Shown here piece after piece: positions 42,859 through 52,312 of a DNA stretch of 61,202 nt. The position numbers were made by a program, and so were the translations under genes. The notes beneath the pieces are model-generated. The model made no database searches, was not told the DNA's origin, and saw only the letters and a program-made list of their open reading frames with translations. Source of the stretch: an uncultured Acidimicrobiales bacterium (lineage in GTDB: Bacteria > Actinomycetota > Acidimicrobiia > Acidimicrobiales > SZUA-35); NCBI GenBank assembly GCA_937997485.1, contig CALKTH010000064.1, positions 1 to 61,202 of the forward strand. Reading direction: 5' to 3'. The first letter of the stretch is position 1. Every line of letters starts with the position of its first letter.

Positions 42859-45531
42859 CTACCAGCCTCGCTTCGCCACTTCCTCGCCAAGCCGCCGCCG
42901 AGCGGCGCGGCTCGTCTCCAGCGGGTCGCCGGTCACCAGCAGGCGAAGCGCCCCGAAATCCTTCTCGATGTCGAGTTCTCGGGACAGATGCAAGGAAAGC
43001 GCAATCGTTGCTGGGCTTTGGGCGATCCCCACGGAGAGAAGCAGGTCCCTGGCCTCAGCCGCGTCCCCGCGCCGATTGGCGAGAATGGCCATCAGAAGAA
43101 GCGTGTCGTTGGCTTCACGGGGGAGACGGCCAAGCATGCTTTGACCAGCGTGCGCCTTCAGCAGGATTTCGGCCGCATCGAGGTCTCCGGTCAGGACTTC
43201 GATGATCGTTCGCAACGCTCCGCCCTGGCCCGAAAGATCCCCGGCATTCTCGATCGACTCGATGACGGCTTCGGCCTCTGCTTGTCGACCACTCGCAAGA
43301 AACGAGACACACAAGAGGGCCTCACCGATGACGGCCCAAGCCGAGCGCACTTGCGAGTCGTCGGCTTGCTGAAGACCGCGTCCCAGCGCATCGATCGCTC
43401 GGTCGAATGATCCGGCGTACGAGAACGCGAAGCCTTCGAACGTGTTGATCAAACCAATGGCCTGCCGCCGAGCCTCAGGATCCTCGAACGCAGAGGTGAG
43501 CGCCGTGGTCGTGCGAAGCACTTCGAGACCGTCGCTCGGGCTGATGTGGAGCGTGGCGAACCCCTGCCACAAGCCAGCGAGTGGTGCTCCGTACGGGTGG
43601 GGAGACTTCCCAAGTTCAGCAAGAACGGCCATCGCCCGCTTGAAGTCGTTGAGCTCAGTGATGATCTTGAAGATCGACAAGTGCCGCAGCGTCACAGCGG
43701 CCAGTGGATCGAGCTCATCGAGATGCGGAAGGGCAACATCGATGACGTCCAGAACGCCGTCCGGAAGACCACGCCAGACCGTCCATGCCCCGTGCAAGAT
43801 CCGAGCCGCGCTGGCCCAATCAGCAAGGCTGACGGCGTGGTCCAGCGCCGCGTTGAGATTTGTCCTCTCCGGGAGCAGAACGCCGGCGCCCTCGTTGGTC
43901 ACGAACGAAACGATGAATCCCTCGCAACGGCTCCGGTAGTGGGCAAGATGGCGGTCCTTTGCGGACTCAGCCTCCTCGTGAATGTCCAGCATTCGCCGGG
44001 CGTAGGCCCGAGTGGTCTCCAGCAATCGAAAGCGGCTGACATCATCGACTCGGTCGCTGACAACGAGCGACTTCGCAATCAACGACTCCATGAGATCAGC
44101 CGCATCGCGCCGACTCAGATCGGCAACCACCGCAGCAGCGTCCATGTCGAAGTCACCCGCGAACGCTCCGAGCGCTCGGAACATGGATTGTTCGTCAACA
44201 TCCAGCAGGTCGTAGCTCCACGCCAGGGTGTCTTCGAGAGTGCGCCGGGCCCGGCGCCGCCGTCCCCCTCGTCGACCGCCGCTGAGCAACTCGAACCGCT
44301 CATCGATCCCGGCCAACAGCTCAGCAGACGTCATCACGTTGCTTCGAGCGGCCGCGAGCTCGATGGCCAGAGGCGAACCGTCCAACCGCCGACACAGCTG
44401 GGCAATCGTGGTTTGCACGTCCGGTCCGAGCCGGAAGTCAGGGTTCACCTCTGCCGCCCGCTGGGCAAAGAGAAGGACCGCCGCGTTGTCATCGCCTTCG
44501 GTGGGAAGTGGGTCGAGGCGGAGCACGCGCTCCCCGTCGATATCAAGAAACTCACGGCTCGTAGCCAGGATCCGAGAAGGGCCGGGGCGACCGAGAACGG
44601 CTTCGGCCAACTCGGCACAGGCGTCGGTCAGGTGTTCGCAGTTGTCCAGGATCACAAGCATCTCGACACCGGAGAGGAACGAGGCCACCTGGTCCGTCGG
44701 GTCACCGGGGACGAGTCTGAGCTGCAGGGTCGACGCAACCGCCGCGGCGACTTGGCGTTCATCGCTGACGGTGCGCAGATCGATGAACCACACGCCATCA
44801 CGCCAGTTTGTGAGTTCAGCTTCGCCTACTGCCAGCGCCAGCCGAGTCTTGCCAGCTCCGCCCGCTGCGGTCAGCGTCACGAGTCGCTCCTCGGAGAGTG
44901 CATGACGAGTTTGGCCAACGGCAGCATCTCGACCGATCAGGCGGGAGGGGATGATCGGCAAGTTGGTTCGATTCGGCATGACCAGGCGAAGAGGCGGAAA
45001 GCTCTCTTCTCCCAACTGGTAGATCTGCACCGGAGCCGGGACATCGCGCAGGTCGTGCACGCCGAGATCGAGTGCGTCGCCGATCTCTTCTTCGGCCGCC
45101 AATCGCACTTGCTCGCTGATCAGGATTTGGCCGCCATGACCGGCCGACTCCAGCCGGGCGGTGAGGTTCACGACGGGGCCGAAGTAGTCACCGTCTCGTT
45201 CCACGGTCTCTCCGAGATGCAAACCCATGCGAACCCGCAGGGCGGGCCCGGGCCAGGTCGCGCCGGCAAGCGCCTTTTGCGCGTCTCGAGCGGCGAGGAC
45301 TGCATCAGTCGCACGGCCAAAGGCGACCGAGAAGGAGTCCCCGGCCGTGGTGAACACGTAGCCGCCCCGGGCCTCGCACGCATCGCGCACCAGCGCGTCG
45401 TGCACGGCGAGGCTGGCTCCCATTGCCGCTGCATCGGCGGCCCAGAGTTGGGTGCTTCCTTCCACGTCAGTGAAGAGGAAGGTAACCAGGCCCGAGGGTG
45501 CAGATTGCTCCGGTGCCGCCAGCGAAGCCAT
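42859..45531 (-). CDS. Class III adenylate/guanylate cyclase - STAND ATPase - TPR-like regulator
   Basis: An 890-aa cytosolic protein. Residues 10-185 are a class III nucleotide cyclase: metal-binding Asp in VTFLFTDVEGSTQLW, second metal Asp in TTAGDSFSVAFG, and Asn/Arg transition-state residues in VNLTARLESAGHGGQILIS. A STAND/NB-ARC-like ATPase follows with Walker A LTAAGGAGKTRLALAVG, Walker B LVILDNCEHLTDACAEL, ILATSRE and SPLAIELAAARS. The C-terminal half is a long helical repeat array. Such cyclase-STAND fusions are common regulators in actinobacteria; unlike many, no C-terminal LuxR HTH is present. It converges with the kinase gene (7-bp gap). Confidence 0.9.
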   Translation of the reverse strand: MASLAAPEQSAPSGLVTFLFTDVEGSTQLWAADAAAMGASLAVHDALVRDACEARGGYVFTTAGDSFSVAFGRATDAVLAARDAQKALAGATWPGPALRVRMGLHLGETVERDGDYFGPVVNLTARLESAGHGGQILISEQVRLAAEEEIGDALDLGVHDLRDVPAPVQIYQLGEESFPPLRLVMPNRTNLPIIPSRLIGRDAAVGQTRHALSEERLVTLTAAGGAGKTRLALAVGEAELTNWRDGVWFIDLRTVSDERQVAAAVASTLQLRLVPGDPTDQVASFLSGVEMLVILDNCEHLTDACAELAEAVLGRPGPSRILATSREFLDIDGERVLRLDPLPTEGDDNAAVLLFAQRAAEVNPDFRLGPDVQTTIAQLCRRLDGSPLAIELAAARSNVMTSAELLAGIDERFELLSGGRRGGRRRRARRTLEDTLAWSYDLLDVDEQSMFRALGAFAGDFDMDAAAVVADLSRRDAADLMESLIAKSLVVSDRVDDVSRFRLLETTRAYARRMLDIHEEAESAKDRHLAHYRSRCEGFIVSFVTNEGAGVLLPERTNLNAALDHAVSLADWASAARILHGAWTVWRGLPDGVLDVIDVALPHLDELDPLAAVTLRHLSIFKIITELNDFKRAMAVLAELGKSPHPYGAPLAGLWQGFATLHISPSDGLEVLRTTTALTSAFEDPEARRQAIGLINTFEGFAFSYAGSFDRAIDALGRGLQQADDSQVRSAWAVIGEALLCVSFLASGRQAEAEAVIESIENAGDLSGQGGALRTIIEVLTGDLDAAEILLKAHAGQSMLGRLPREANDTLLLMAILANRRGDAAEARDLLLSVGIAQSPATIALSLHLSRELDIEKDFGALRLLVTGDPLETSRAARRRLGEEVAKRGW

Positions 45532-45645
45532 CCGCTGATGTTAGGGGATGTCGCGTCAGCCGCAACCAGCCACAATCAACATCCATTGTGTTTCTCGCCA
45601 GTCCGCGCGTTTCGGAGAAGTCAACGGCTGTCAACCGCAGATGTG

Positions 45646-47985
45646 TCAACCCAAGGAGAGCACGCCGAGCAAGTTTGCGTAGTCGTCCGTCCACACGAGA
45701 TTGCTTGGTTCGAGCTCAGACCAGCGGTCGGTTGGCTGGAACGAGTTTGACGGATCGAGAACAACCCACGTGGAGGCGAAGGCACCCGTTCGCTCCGCTT
45801 CGGCATCGGGCACGAAGCGACGGATGTAGCCATCGGCGCCTAACTCGGAGGCCAGTCCGGAAAGCACCGGCTCCAAATCGAAGTGGCGATTGGTGATGTG
45901 AATGGCCACCACGCCGTCCTCGGCCTTCGCCAGGTATCCAGCGACGGCTTCTCTGGTCAGCAGGTGGACGGGAATGGCGTCGGAGCTGAACGCATCCACG
46001 ATCACGACGTCGTAGGGACCGGCGAGCGCCTCGAGCTCGATCCGACCGTCGCCGACGATCGTCTCGACCTCTGCGTCGGCATCGCTGAGGTAGGTGAAGA
46101 GCGACGGGTCACGAGCAATGTCGACGACCTTTGGATCGATCTCGATGAACGTGTAGGTGTCGGCTGCGTTGCCGTACGAGACGAGCTCGCCGGCGCCGAG
46201 GCCGATCACGGCAACGTCTTGGCCATCCGTCGCCGGTGTTCCAAGGACATCACCCAGCGGGCCAGCCGGGTGGTAGTAACTCGTGGGCTGATCGGGGCCG
46301 TCCGCGAGCTGGCGACCGTGGAGCGTCGTGCCCATGATGAGAAGACGATCTCCGTCGCCGTTCTCTTGCACGGCATAGGTCCCGAAGAAGGATCGATCTC
46401 GGTAGATGGCTTGCCCCGACTGGCCGACAACAACTGCAGCGAGGATCAACGCCATCGCTCCGGCCATTGCCTCGCTGCGACCCAACCGGGCATAGGCCAC
46501 GATCCCGGCGACGCCGTAGACGAGAGCAGCCAGCTGCGGACCAGCCTCGGCGCTGGAGCCCCCGGACTGCAACCAAAACCCGACGGCGATGGCTCCACCG
46601 ATGGCCAACCATGCCACAGGATGACCCCATGAACGCGACGTGCCGGTCGTGAGAGCAATCGCGGCCACGATGGCCAGTGGGTACTCCCACACTCGATCGA
46701 AGATGAGCGGGGCCAGCAGAGCGACCGACGCACCACCGATGACACCACCGGTGGAAACCCAGGAGTAGAACTCGGTGAGGCGGGCCACAGGTGGACGTCC
46801 CTCAGCCAGCTTCAGATGGCAGAAGAGGGTGGCCGCGAAGAACCAGCCGAGATGAATGGCGAGTTGCGTGATGAGCAACTGGCCAACGAAGGTGAGCACC
46901 AGACCGATGCCGAGAATCCGGGTGGCCGAGCTGGCACCACCAATGAGCTTGGGCGAGGGCCGACCGAAGGCGATCACGAAGGTCAGCAAATAGAGGACCA
47001 ACGGAACGACCCACAGGAGCGGGAACGAGGCCACATCGGTGGCCAGGTATCGAGTCACACCGAGGAGAAGAGCGCTGGGGAGTGCAGCCAGTCCGATCCA
47101 CCGACCGCGTTGTGCCCAGCTGATCGATGCTGCCGGTTCGCGCTGTTCACCCGCGGCGGCTTGAGCGTCGGGGTCCTCCGAGGTTGCATCGTGGTCGCTT
47201 CCAGCGTTTCGTACCGAGAGAGCGCAGGCGGCAAAGAGTCCGATCAACACCATGTAGGTGATGGCAAACAGACGAGTCTGCGTGGCCAGACCGAGCATCG
47301 GTTCGATGACCAAGGGATAGCCGAGCAGGGCCACGATGGAGCCAACGTTGCCAGCGGCATACAGGAAGTAGGGATCGCCAGCATCACGGTGACCGGTGCG
47401 AGAGAACCACTTCTGCAGAGTGGGGCTGGCGGTCGACAAGGCAAGGAACGGCAGACCGACCATCAAGGTCAGCACACCGAGGGCGGCGAGGGCCGGGTTG
47501 CCCGACGTCAGATCCCATCCGGCCGGCACGGCGAGGGGCAGGACAGCGAGCGGCAGGCACAGCAATCCGAGCTGCACGGCGAGATGTGTGCGGCCTCCGA
47601 CACGGGTGGAGAGCAGGTGGGCGAGCAGATAGCCAGCGAGGAGGACACCCTGGAAGAACACGAGCGCGGTGTTCCACAGGCCAGCGGAACCGCCCGCCAG
47701 CGGAAGAAGGAGACGCCCGACGAGCGGCTGCACGCTGAACACGAGGGTTGAGGCAACGAAGCTCGTGAGCGTGAACAGACTGACCAGAGCTCGATCACGG
47801 CCGGCGCTGCGGCGGGGAACGTGAGCCGTCTCCCGACGGCGCTCTTCGAAGGGTCCTTCTTCGGCCACAGCCGGGATGTGATCGGAAGCACGAAGCTCCG
47901 GTCCCTCGTCGGCGACCCCATCGAGGTCGATGACATCGTCGGCACGCCGAGCGGCGCGCGCTTCTTGGCGGCGAACTGAAGACAC
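45646..47985 (-). CDS. Multi-TM protein with C-terminal spermidine-synthase-like domain
   Basis: A 779-aa protein. After a charged N-terminus (1-66) there are about 12-14 hydrophobic segments (LVSLFTLTSFVASTLVFSVQPLVGRLLLPLAGG, TALVFFQGVLLAGYLLAHLL, GVLTLMVGLPFLALSTASPTLQKWFS, AGNVGSIVALLGYPLVIEP and others). The C-terminal ~220 residues form a Rossmann methyltransferase/spermidine synthase-like domain: VAVIGLGAGELVSYG, TFIEIDPKVVDIARD, VGDGRIELEAL, YDVVIVDAFSSDAIPVHLLTREAV. The fused-MFS/spermidine-synthase family is widespread; polyamine synthesis is unproven. It lies in the block separating adk from infA. Confidence 0.88.
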   Translation of the reverse strand: MSSVRRQEARAARRADDVIDLDGVADEGPELRASDHIPAVAEEGPFEERRRETAHVPRRSAGRDRALVSLFTLTSFVASTLVFSVQPLVGRLLLPLAGGSAGLWNTALVFFQGVLLAGYLLAHLLSTRVGGRTHLAVQLGLLCLPLAVLPLAVPAGWDLTSGNPALAALGVLTLMVGLPFLALSTASPTLQKWFSRTGHRDAGDPYFLYAAGNVGSIVALLGYPLVIEPMLGLATQTRLFAITYMVLIGLFAACALSVRNAGSDHDATSEDPDAQAAAGEQREPAASISWAQRGRWIGLAALPSALLLGVTRYLATDVASFPLLWVVPLVLYLLTFVIAFGRPSPKLIGGASSATRILGIGLVLTFVGQLLITQLAIHLGWFFAATLFCHLKLAEGRPPVARLTEFYSWVSTGGVIGGASVALLAPLIFDRVWEYPLAIVAAIALTTGTSRSWGHPVAWLAIGGAIAVGFWLQSGGSSAEAGPQLAALVYGVAGIVAYARLGRSEAMAGAMALILAAVVVGQSGQAIYRDRSFFGTYAVQENGDGDRLLIMGTTLHGRQLADGPDQPTSYYHPAGPLGDVLGTPATDGQDVAVIGLGAGELVSYGNAADTYTFIEIDPKVVDIARDPSLFTYLSDADAEVETIVGDGRIELEALAGPYDVVIVDAFSSDAIPVHLLTREAVAGYLAKAEDGVVAIHITNRHFDLEPVLSGLASELGADGYIRRFVPDAEAERTGAFASTWVVLDPSNSFQPTDRWSELEPSNLVWTDDYANLLGVLSLG

Positions 47986-48084
47986 ACTTCCCTGTCGGCA
48001 GGCGTGAGTCCTGGCTGAACGAGCCGAACGACCTAGTTGTCGCCGGGTTTGTTGGTCTCCAGCCGGCTGCTTTTCGGTTCGTTG

Positions 48085-48115
48085 TTGCGAGGCCGAGTGT
48101 TCCTCGGCCTCGCAA
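48085..48115 (-). terminator. Hairpin directly after adk
   Basis: A perfect 13-bp stem TTGCGAGGCCGAG / CTCGGCCTCGCAA (48085-48097 with 48103-48115) with a 5-nt loop abuts the adk stop codon. No U-run follows on the minus strand, so it may be an mRNA 3'-end stabiliser or a weak terminator that ends the secY-adk transcript before the unrelated block. Confidence 0.55.
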
Positions 48116-48688
48116 TCAGCTCTCGACGAGCGAGCGAACGGTGCTGAGCAGGCGCTCGGTCACCACCGCTTCTTCGGCAAGTCCGTCGACGGTGACCAGC
48201 AGGTCTCGCGCTGCGAACCAGTTGAGCACCGGACGAGTCTCTTGCTCGTAGAGCTCAAGGCGACGCCGAATGCCTTCTTCTGTGTCATCGGCTCGACCTC
48301 GGGCCTTCATGCGCTCGGTCACTTCCTCGACGGGAACGTCCAGGTCGATCGCGGCGTGCAGCCCGTCGTCGCCCAAAACCATGGCCAGCGCCTCGGCCTG
48401 CGCCGTAGTGCGAGGGTAGCCGTCGAGCACAACACCGTTCTCGACGATGTCCTGCTCGGCGAGGCGCTCGCGCACGATGCCGTTCATGATGTCATCGCTG
48501 ACGAGGTCGCCGGCGTCCATGATCGCCTTGGCCTTCAGGCCCAGTTCGGTTCCAGCGGCAACGGCGCCGCGAAGCACGTCGCCAGTCGACACATGGATCA
48601 CGCCGAACGTCTCAACGAGACGTACGCACTGCGTGCCCTTGCCGGCACCTTGACGGCCGAAGATCACCAAGCGGATGGGGTTCGACAT
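48116..48688 (-). CDS. adk: Adenylate kinase
   Basis: A 190-aa short-form adenylate kinase interconverting AMP, ADP and ATP. Starting at the ATG at 48688 (GAGGAG 8 nt upstream), with P-loop GRQGAGKGTQ, VSTGDVLRGAV, VVLDGYPRTTAQAEAL and the RADDTEEGIRRRLELYEQET lid region. The long zinc-type lid is absent, as usual in actinobacteria. Normally followed by map and infA; here the chain is broken. Confidence 0.97.
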   Translation of the reverse strand: MSNPIRLVIFGRQGAGKGTQCVRLVETFGVIHVSTGDVLRGAVAAGTELGLKAKAIMDAGDLVSDDIMNGIVRERLAEQDIVENGVVLDGYPRTTAQAEALAMVLGDDGLHAAIDLDVPVEEVTERMKARGRADDTEEGIRRRLELYEQETRPVLNWFAARDLLVTVDGLAEEAVVTERLLSTVRSLVES

Positions 48689-48818
48689 CGATGACTCCTC
48701 GTCATGGACTCGTGGCGGGAAGCGAACACGGTGACAGACGCACCGAAGGGACGCAAGAGTTGGCGGCCAACTGGGCGGGAACACCCATGTCGGCGTGGCC
48801 CCCGAGGGCCGGTGAGGG

Positions 48819-50177
48819 CTACTTCTTCAGGAAGCCTTCGTAGTTGCGGCTCATCAGCTGGGAATCGATCTGCTTCATGACCTCGAGCGAAACGCCCACG
48901 CCAATGAGGATCGACACGCCGGAGAAGGCGGTGATGCTGGCGGAACCACCAACGCCGCCGCCGACGAAGCGAGCGAGAGCTGCCGACGGGATGAGGGCGA
49001 TGGCGGCAAGGAAGAGCGCACCGGGGAACGTGATCCGGTTGAGGATCTTGCCAAGGTGACGTTCGGTCTGCGGTCCGGGGCGGATGCCGGGAACGAAGCC
49101 GCCGCTCTTGCGGAGCTCGTCGGCTCGCTTGACCGGGTCGAACGCAATGGAGTTGTAGAAGTAGGCGAAGCCCACGATCAACAGACCGAAGATGAGGATG
49201 TAGCCGAGGTTGTCCGGCTGGAAGAGGTTGCTGTTGATGAAGTTGCGGATGTCGTCGCCCCAGGCATCGCCCGGGTCGGTCGGGCCAGTGGAGTTCGTCG
49301 GCAACACACCGGTGAGCAGTGTGGGGAGCGAGAGCAGCGAGCTGGCGAAGATGACGGGGATCACGCCGGCCTGGTTGACCTTCAGCGGGATGTAGGTGTT
49401 GTTGCCGCCGTACTGGCGGCGTCCTACGACCCGCTTGGCGAAGTTCACGGGGATGCGGCGCTGGCCCTGCTCGACGAACACGATGCCGGCGGTGAGCATG
49501 ATCAGGAGCAGGAGGCCGATGACGATGCCGATCCAGCCGCGGAGCGCCTGAATCTGGATGCCAACAGAGGGGAGCGTGGAAACGACGGAGGCGAAGATGA
49601 GGATCGACATTCCGTTGCCGATGCCCTTCTGGCTGATCATTTCGCCGAGCCACATGAGGACGGCTGTACCGGTGGTCATACACATGACGGCAAGGATCAG
49701 GTTGAAGCCACCCTGCGGGAACAGATCAATGGCCACTCCGAAGAAGCCGGCCGGGTTCCGGTTGACGAGGAACACGATGCCCGAGCTCTGGACCAGCGCC
49801 AGGATGATGGCGATGTAGCGAGTCCACTGTGTGATCTTGCGTTGACCGGTAGCGCCTTCGGCTTGCCACTGTTCCAGCTTGGGAATGGCGACCGTGAGGA
49901 TCTGGATGATGATCGAGCTGGTGATGTAGGGGAGGATGCCGAGAGCGAAGAGGCTCATCGACTCGAAGCCGCCGCCGGAGAAGAGGTTCAGGTAGCCGAA
50001 GATGCCACCGCCGCCGCCTTCCTGGTCGAACTGGTTGCGAAGCTGCTCGACGGCATCGAGGCTCACGCCCGGCGCCGGGATCTGCACACCCACGCGATAG
50101 AGCACGATGATCATCAGCGTGAACAGGATCTTGTTGCGGAGTTCCGGCGTGCGGAACACATTGCGAAGCGTAGACAT
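48819..50177 (-). CDS. secY: Protein translocase subunit SecY
   Basis: A 452-aa membrane protein with ten TM segments forming the Sec channel. Signatures: LYRVGVQIPAPGVS at the first TM, LGILPYITSSIIIQIL, RNPAGFFGV..., GVIPVIFASSLLSLP, and the PGIRPG segment of the ribosome-binding loop. It follows rplO after a 460-bp hairpin-rich gap rather than directly. Confidence 0.98.
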   Translation of the reverse strand: MSTLRNVFRTPELRNKILFTLMIIVLYRVGVQIPAPGVSLDAVEQLRNQFDQEGGGGGIFGYLNLFSGGGFESMSLFALGILPYITSSIIIQILTVAIPKLEQWQAEGATGQRKITQWTRYIAIILALVQSSGIVFLVNRNPAGFFGVAIDLFPQGGFNLILAVMCMTTGTAVLMWLGEMISQKGIGNGMSILIFASVVSTLPSVGIQIQALRGWIGIVIGLLLLIMLTAGIVFVEQGQRRIPVNFAKRVVGRRQYGGNNTYIPLKVNQAGVIPVIFASSLLSLPTLLTGVLPTNSTGPTDPGDAWGDDIRNFINSNLFQPDNLGYILIFGLLIVGFAYFYNSIAFDPVKRADELRKSGGFVPGIRPGPQTERHLGKILNRITFPGALFLAAIALIPSAALARFVGGGVGGSASITAFSGVSILIGVGVSLEVMKQIDSQLMSRNYEGFLKK

Positions 50178-50329
50178 GGGGCCTCAGGTGTCGAGTTCAA
50201 TGGTGCGTCCGAGCGCACAGACCGCTAGATGCTAGCCACCCCATCACCATTCCCCGTCGCACCCCGCCCACCGATCGCACGAACGCGCCCGCTTCTGATG
50301 AGTAATGGGTGTCTGACCCCAGTTTTCCA

Positions 50330-50617
50330 CCAGCGAAGCGCACCCAAAAGGGTTCGCTGGTGGCCGGGGTTCCAAGGGGCGGAGCCCCTGGCAGGGGCAT
50401 GAAGGGGACGGAGTCCCCGCTGGGGGTCTCGGTCTGCTGGTGGCTCGCGGGATGCAGGGGCGCAGCCCCGCCGGGAGAGCAACGAGAGGGCAGCGCCCTC
50501 TGGTCCTGTGCGACTCGACGAAGTCGTGAGCACAGCAAAAGACAGAAGGCCCCGGCGGAGCCGGGGCCTTCCTACAGAGATTCGCAGGAGTGAGCGCAGC
50601 CCCGAGGAACGAGGGGC
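50330..50617. repeat. Array of small GC-rich hairpins
   Basis: Seven short inverted repeats (excluding the strong terminator) lie within about 290 bp. Four share the form (A)GGGG-C-NNN-G-CCCC(T) or close variants: stems of 5-7 bp with loops GGA, GGA, GCA and AGC. Confidence 0.6.
50546..50570 (-). terminator. Intrinsic terminator after rplO
   Basis: AAGGCCCCGGC-GGA-GCCGGGGCCTT forms a perfect 11-bp stem. On the minus strand it is followed by CTGTCTTTTGC. It should end most of the S10/spc transcript before secY. Confidence 0.75.
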
Positions 50618-50637
50618 GAGCACACGAGTGCGACGTG

Positions 50638-51135
50638 TTACCTGTTCATGTGCTGGTTGCCGGAAGACGGCGGGCGCACGGAGAACGGGAGGTCGAGCTT
50701 CTCGGTGCTGCCACCGGCGGCCGTGATGGCTGCTTCGGCGGAGGCGGAGAAGGCGTGGGCCTTGACGGTCACGGCGGAGCTGATTTCGCCCCGTCCGAGC
50801 ACCTTCACGAGGTTCCCCTTGCCAACGAGGCTGACCTCGTAGAGGCCTTCGGGGGTGACTTCGGTCGCACCGGTGTCAGCCACGTACTCGGCGATGACGT
50901 CGAGGTTGATGGCCTGGTATTCAACCCGGAACGGGTTCTGGAAGCCGCGCAGCTTGGGCAGACGCTTCTGGAGCGGCGACTGGCCGCCTTCGAAGCCGAG
51001 ACGCACGGTGTTGCGTGCGCGCTGACCCTTGGTACCGCGGCCTGCGGTCTTGCCGCCCTTACCGGCGATGCCGCGTGCTTTGCGCTTGCCACGCTTACGT
51101 GAGCCCTCTGCGGGCTGAAGATCATGAACCTTCAT
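50638..51135 (-). CDS. rplO: 50S ribosomal protein L15
   Basis: A 165-aa protein (MKVHDLQPAEGSRKRGKRKARGIAGKGGKTAGRGTKGQRAR, FEGGQSPLQKRLPKLRGF). The start overlaps the rpmD stop (TGATG). Last gene before the terminator. Confidence 0.98.
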   Translation of the reverse strand: MKVHDLQPAEGSRKRGKRKARGIAGKGGKTAGRGTKGQRARNTVRLGFEGGQSPLQKRLPKLRGFQNPFRVEYQAINLDVIAEYVADTGATEVTPEGLYEVSLVGKGNLVKVLGRGEISSAVTVKAHAFSASAEAAITAAGGSTEKLDLPFSVRPPSSGNQHMNR

Positions 51136-51332
51136 CAGGCGACCTCGGAGCTTTCTACCGACTCAATCTCGATGAGGTGGGGCACTCGGGAGATCATGCC
51201 CCGGAGTACGGGACCGTCTTCGAGCACGTTGGACTTGCCGATGCCACGGAGACCCATGGCGCGGAGCGTGCCACGCTGCTTCGGCTTGCAGCCGATGGTG
51301 GAGCGCACCTGTGTGATCTTGACCTGTGCCAT
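51135..51332 (-). CDS. rpmD: 50S ribosomal protein L30
   Basis: A 65-aa protein (QVKITQVRSTIGCKPKQRGTLRAMGLRGIGKSN) with a helix-turn near GLRGIG typical of L30. Start overlaps the rpsE stop (TAATG). Confidence 0.97.
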   Translation of the reverse strand: MAQVKITQVRSTIGCKPKQRGTLRAMGLRGIGKSNVLEDGPVLRGMISRVPHLIEIESVESSEVA

Positions 51333-51940
51333 TACTTCACCTCAACCGGGTCGGGTGCGGGTCCGCGCTTGGTCTCGTTGTACGCAGCGAGCAGGCCCTT
51401 GGGCGTGAACTCTGCGGCGTCGAGACCACGGAGACGAGCGACTTCGTCGGGTCGCTTGAGGCTGGCCAGCGCATCGATCGTGGCGCGAGCCACGTTGATC
51501 TGGTTGGCGGAGCCAAGCGACTTGCAGATGACGTCGCGCACGCCAGCCTCTTCGAGGATGGCACGAGCAGCACCACCGGCGATGACACCGGTACCACGAG
51601 CGGCCGGCTTGAGCAGCACCCGTCCCGCACCGTTGATACCGATGATGGGGTGGGTGATGGTGCCGCCGGCCATGGCGACGTCGAACATGAGCTTGCGGGC
51701 TTCTTCGGTGCCCTTTTGGATGGCCAGGGGAACTTCCTTAGCCTTTCCGTAACCGAGACCGACCTTGCCGTTGCCATCACCGAGCACGACGAGTGCGGTG
51801 AAGGCGAAGCGGCGGCCGCCCTTGACGACCTTGGCCACACGGTTGATGGTGATGACGCGTGACTCACGGCCATCATCCCGCTGGTTGCGATCGTTGCGGT
51901 TGTTGTTGTTTCCGGCGTTCCGGGGATTGTTATCAGCCAT
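51332..51940 (-). CDS. rpsE: 30S ribosomal protein S5
   Basis: A 202-aa protein. It has an Asn/Arg-rich N-terminal extension ([23 protein letters not shown]) before the standard [42 protein letters not shown] and [20 protein letters not shown]. Confidence 0.98.
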   Translation of the reverse strand: MADNNPRNAGNNNNRNDRNQRDDGRESRVITINRVAKVVKGGRRFAFTALVVLGDGNGKVGLGYGKAKEVPLAIQKGTEEARKLMFDVAMAGGTITHPIIGINGAGRVLLKPAARGTGVIAGGAARAILEEAGVRDVICKSLGSANQINVARATIDALASLKRPDEVARLRGLDAAEFTPKGLLAAYNETKRGPAPDPVEVK

Positions 51941-51949
51941 GTTGATCTC

Positions 51950-52312
51950 CTAGAACTCCAGGCCGGCTTCACGAGCAGCGTCGGCGAGGGCAGCGACCCG
52001 GCCGTGGTAGCGGTTGCCACCGCGGTCGAAGACCGCCTTGGTGACACCAGCGGCCTTGGCCCGTTCGGCCACAGCCGTTCCGACAGCGGTGGCACCAGGG
52101 ATGCTGCCACTGTTGGCTCGGAAGTCCTTTTCGTAGGTCGACGCCGCGGCGAGCGTGGTGCCCGTCTCGTCGTTGATGACCTGGACGCTGATGTGCTTGT
52201 TGGATCGGAAGACCGCGAGACGGGGACGCTCGGCGGTGCCGACGACCTTCTTGCGGACTCGGAACTGACGGCGTGCGCGAGCTGCGTGTTGCTTGTTCGT
52301 CTTGGAAGCCAT
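51950..52312 (-). CDS. rplR: 50S ribosomal protein L18
   Basis: A 120-aa 5S rRNA-binding protein ([61 protein letters not shown]). The ATG at 52312 overlaps the rplF stop (TGATG); a GTG one codon upstream is also in frame. Confidence 0.98.
   Translation of the reverse strand: MASKTNKQHAARARRQFRVRKKVVGTAERPRLAVFRSNKHISVQVINDETGTTLAAASTYEKDFRANSGSIPGATAVGTAVAERAKAAGVTKAVFDRGGNRYHGRVAALADAAREAGLEF

Larger units (their letters stand above)
50178..50637. other. 460-bp hairpin-rich gap between rplO and secY
   Basis: No gene is supported. Besides the terminator at 50546-50570 it holds a run of GC-rich dyads: 50330-50360, 50375-50389, 50404-50418, 50457-50469, 50485-50501, 50511-50526 and 50599-50617, several with 3-nt loops of GGA, GCA or AGC. 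A GGGTGTCTGACCCC palindrome-like motif lies at 50307-50320. A start region for secY transcription is expected near 50200-50240 but no strong -35/-10 pair is obvious. Confidence 0.7.

Noticed and set aside
49056..50228. 390-codon plus-strand frame opposite secY
   Set aside because: Shadow of a certain SecY; composition is a low-complexity Asp/Glu/His mix.
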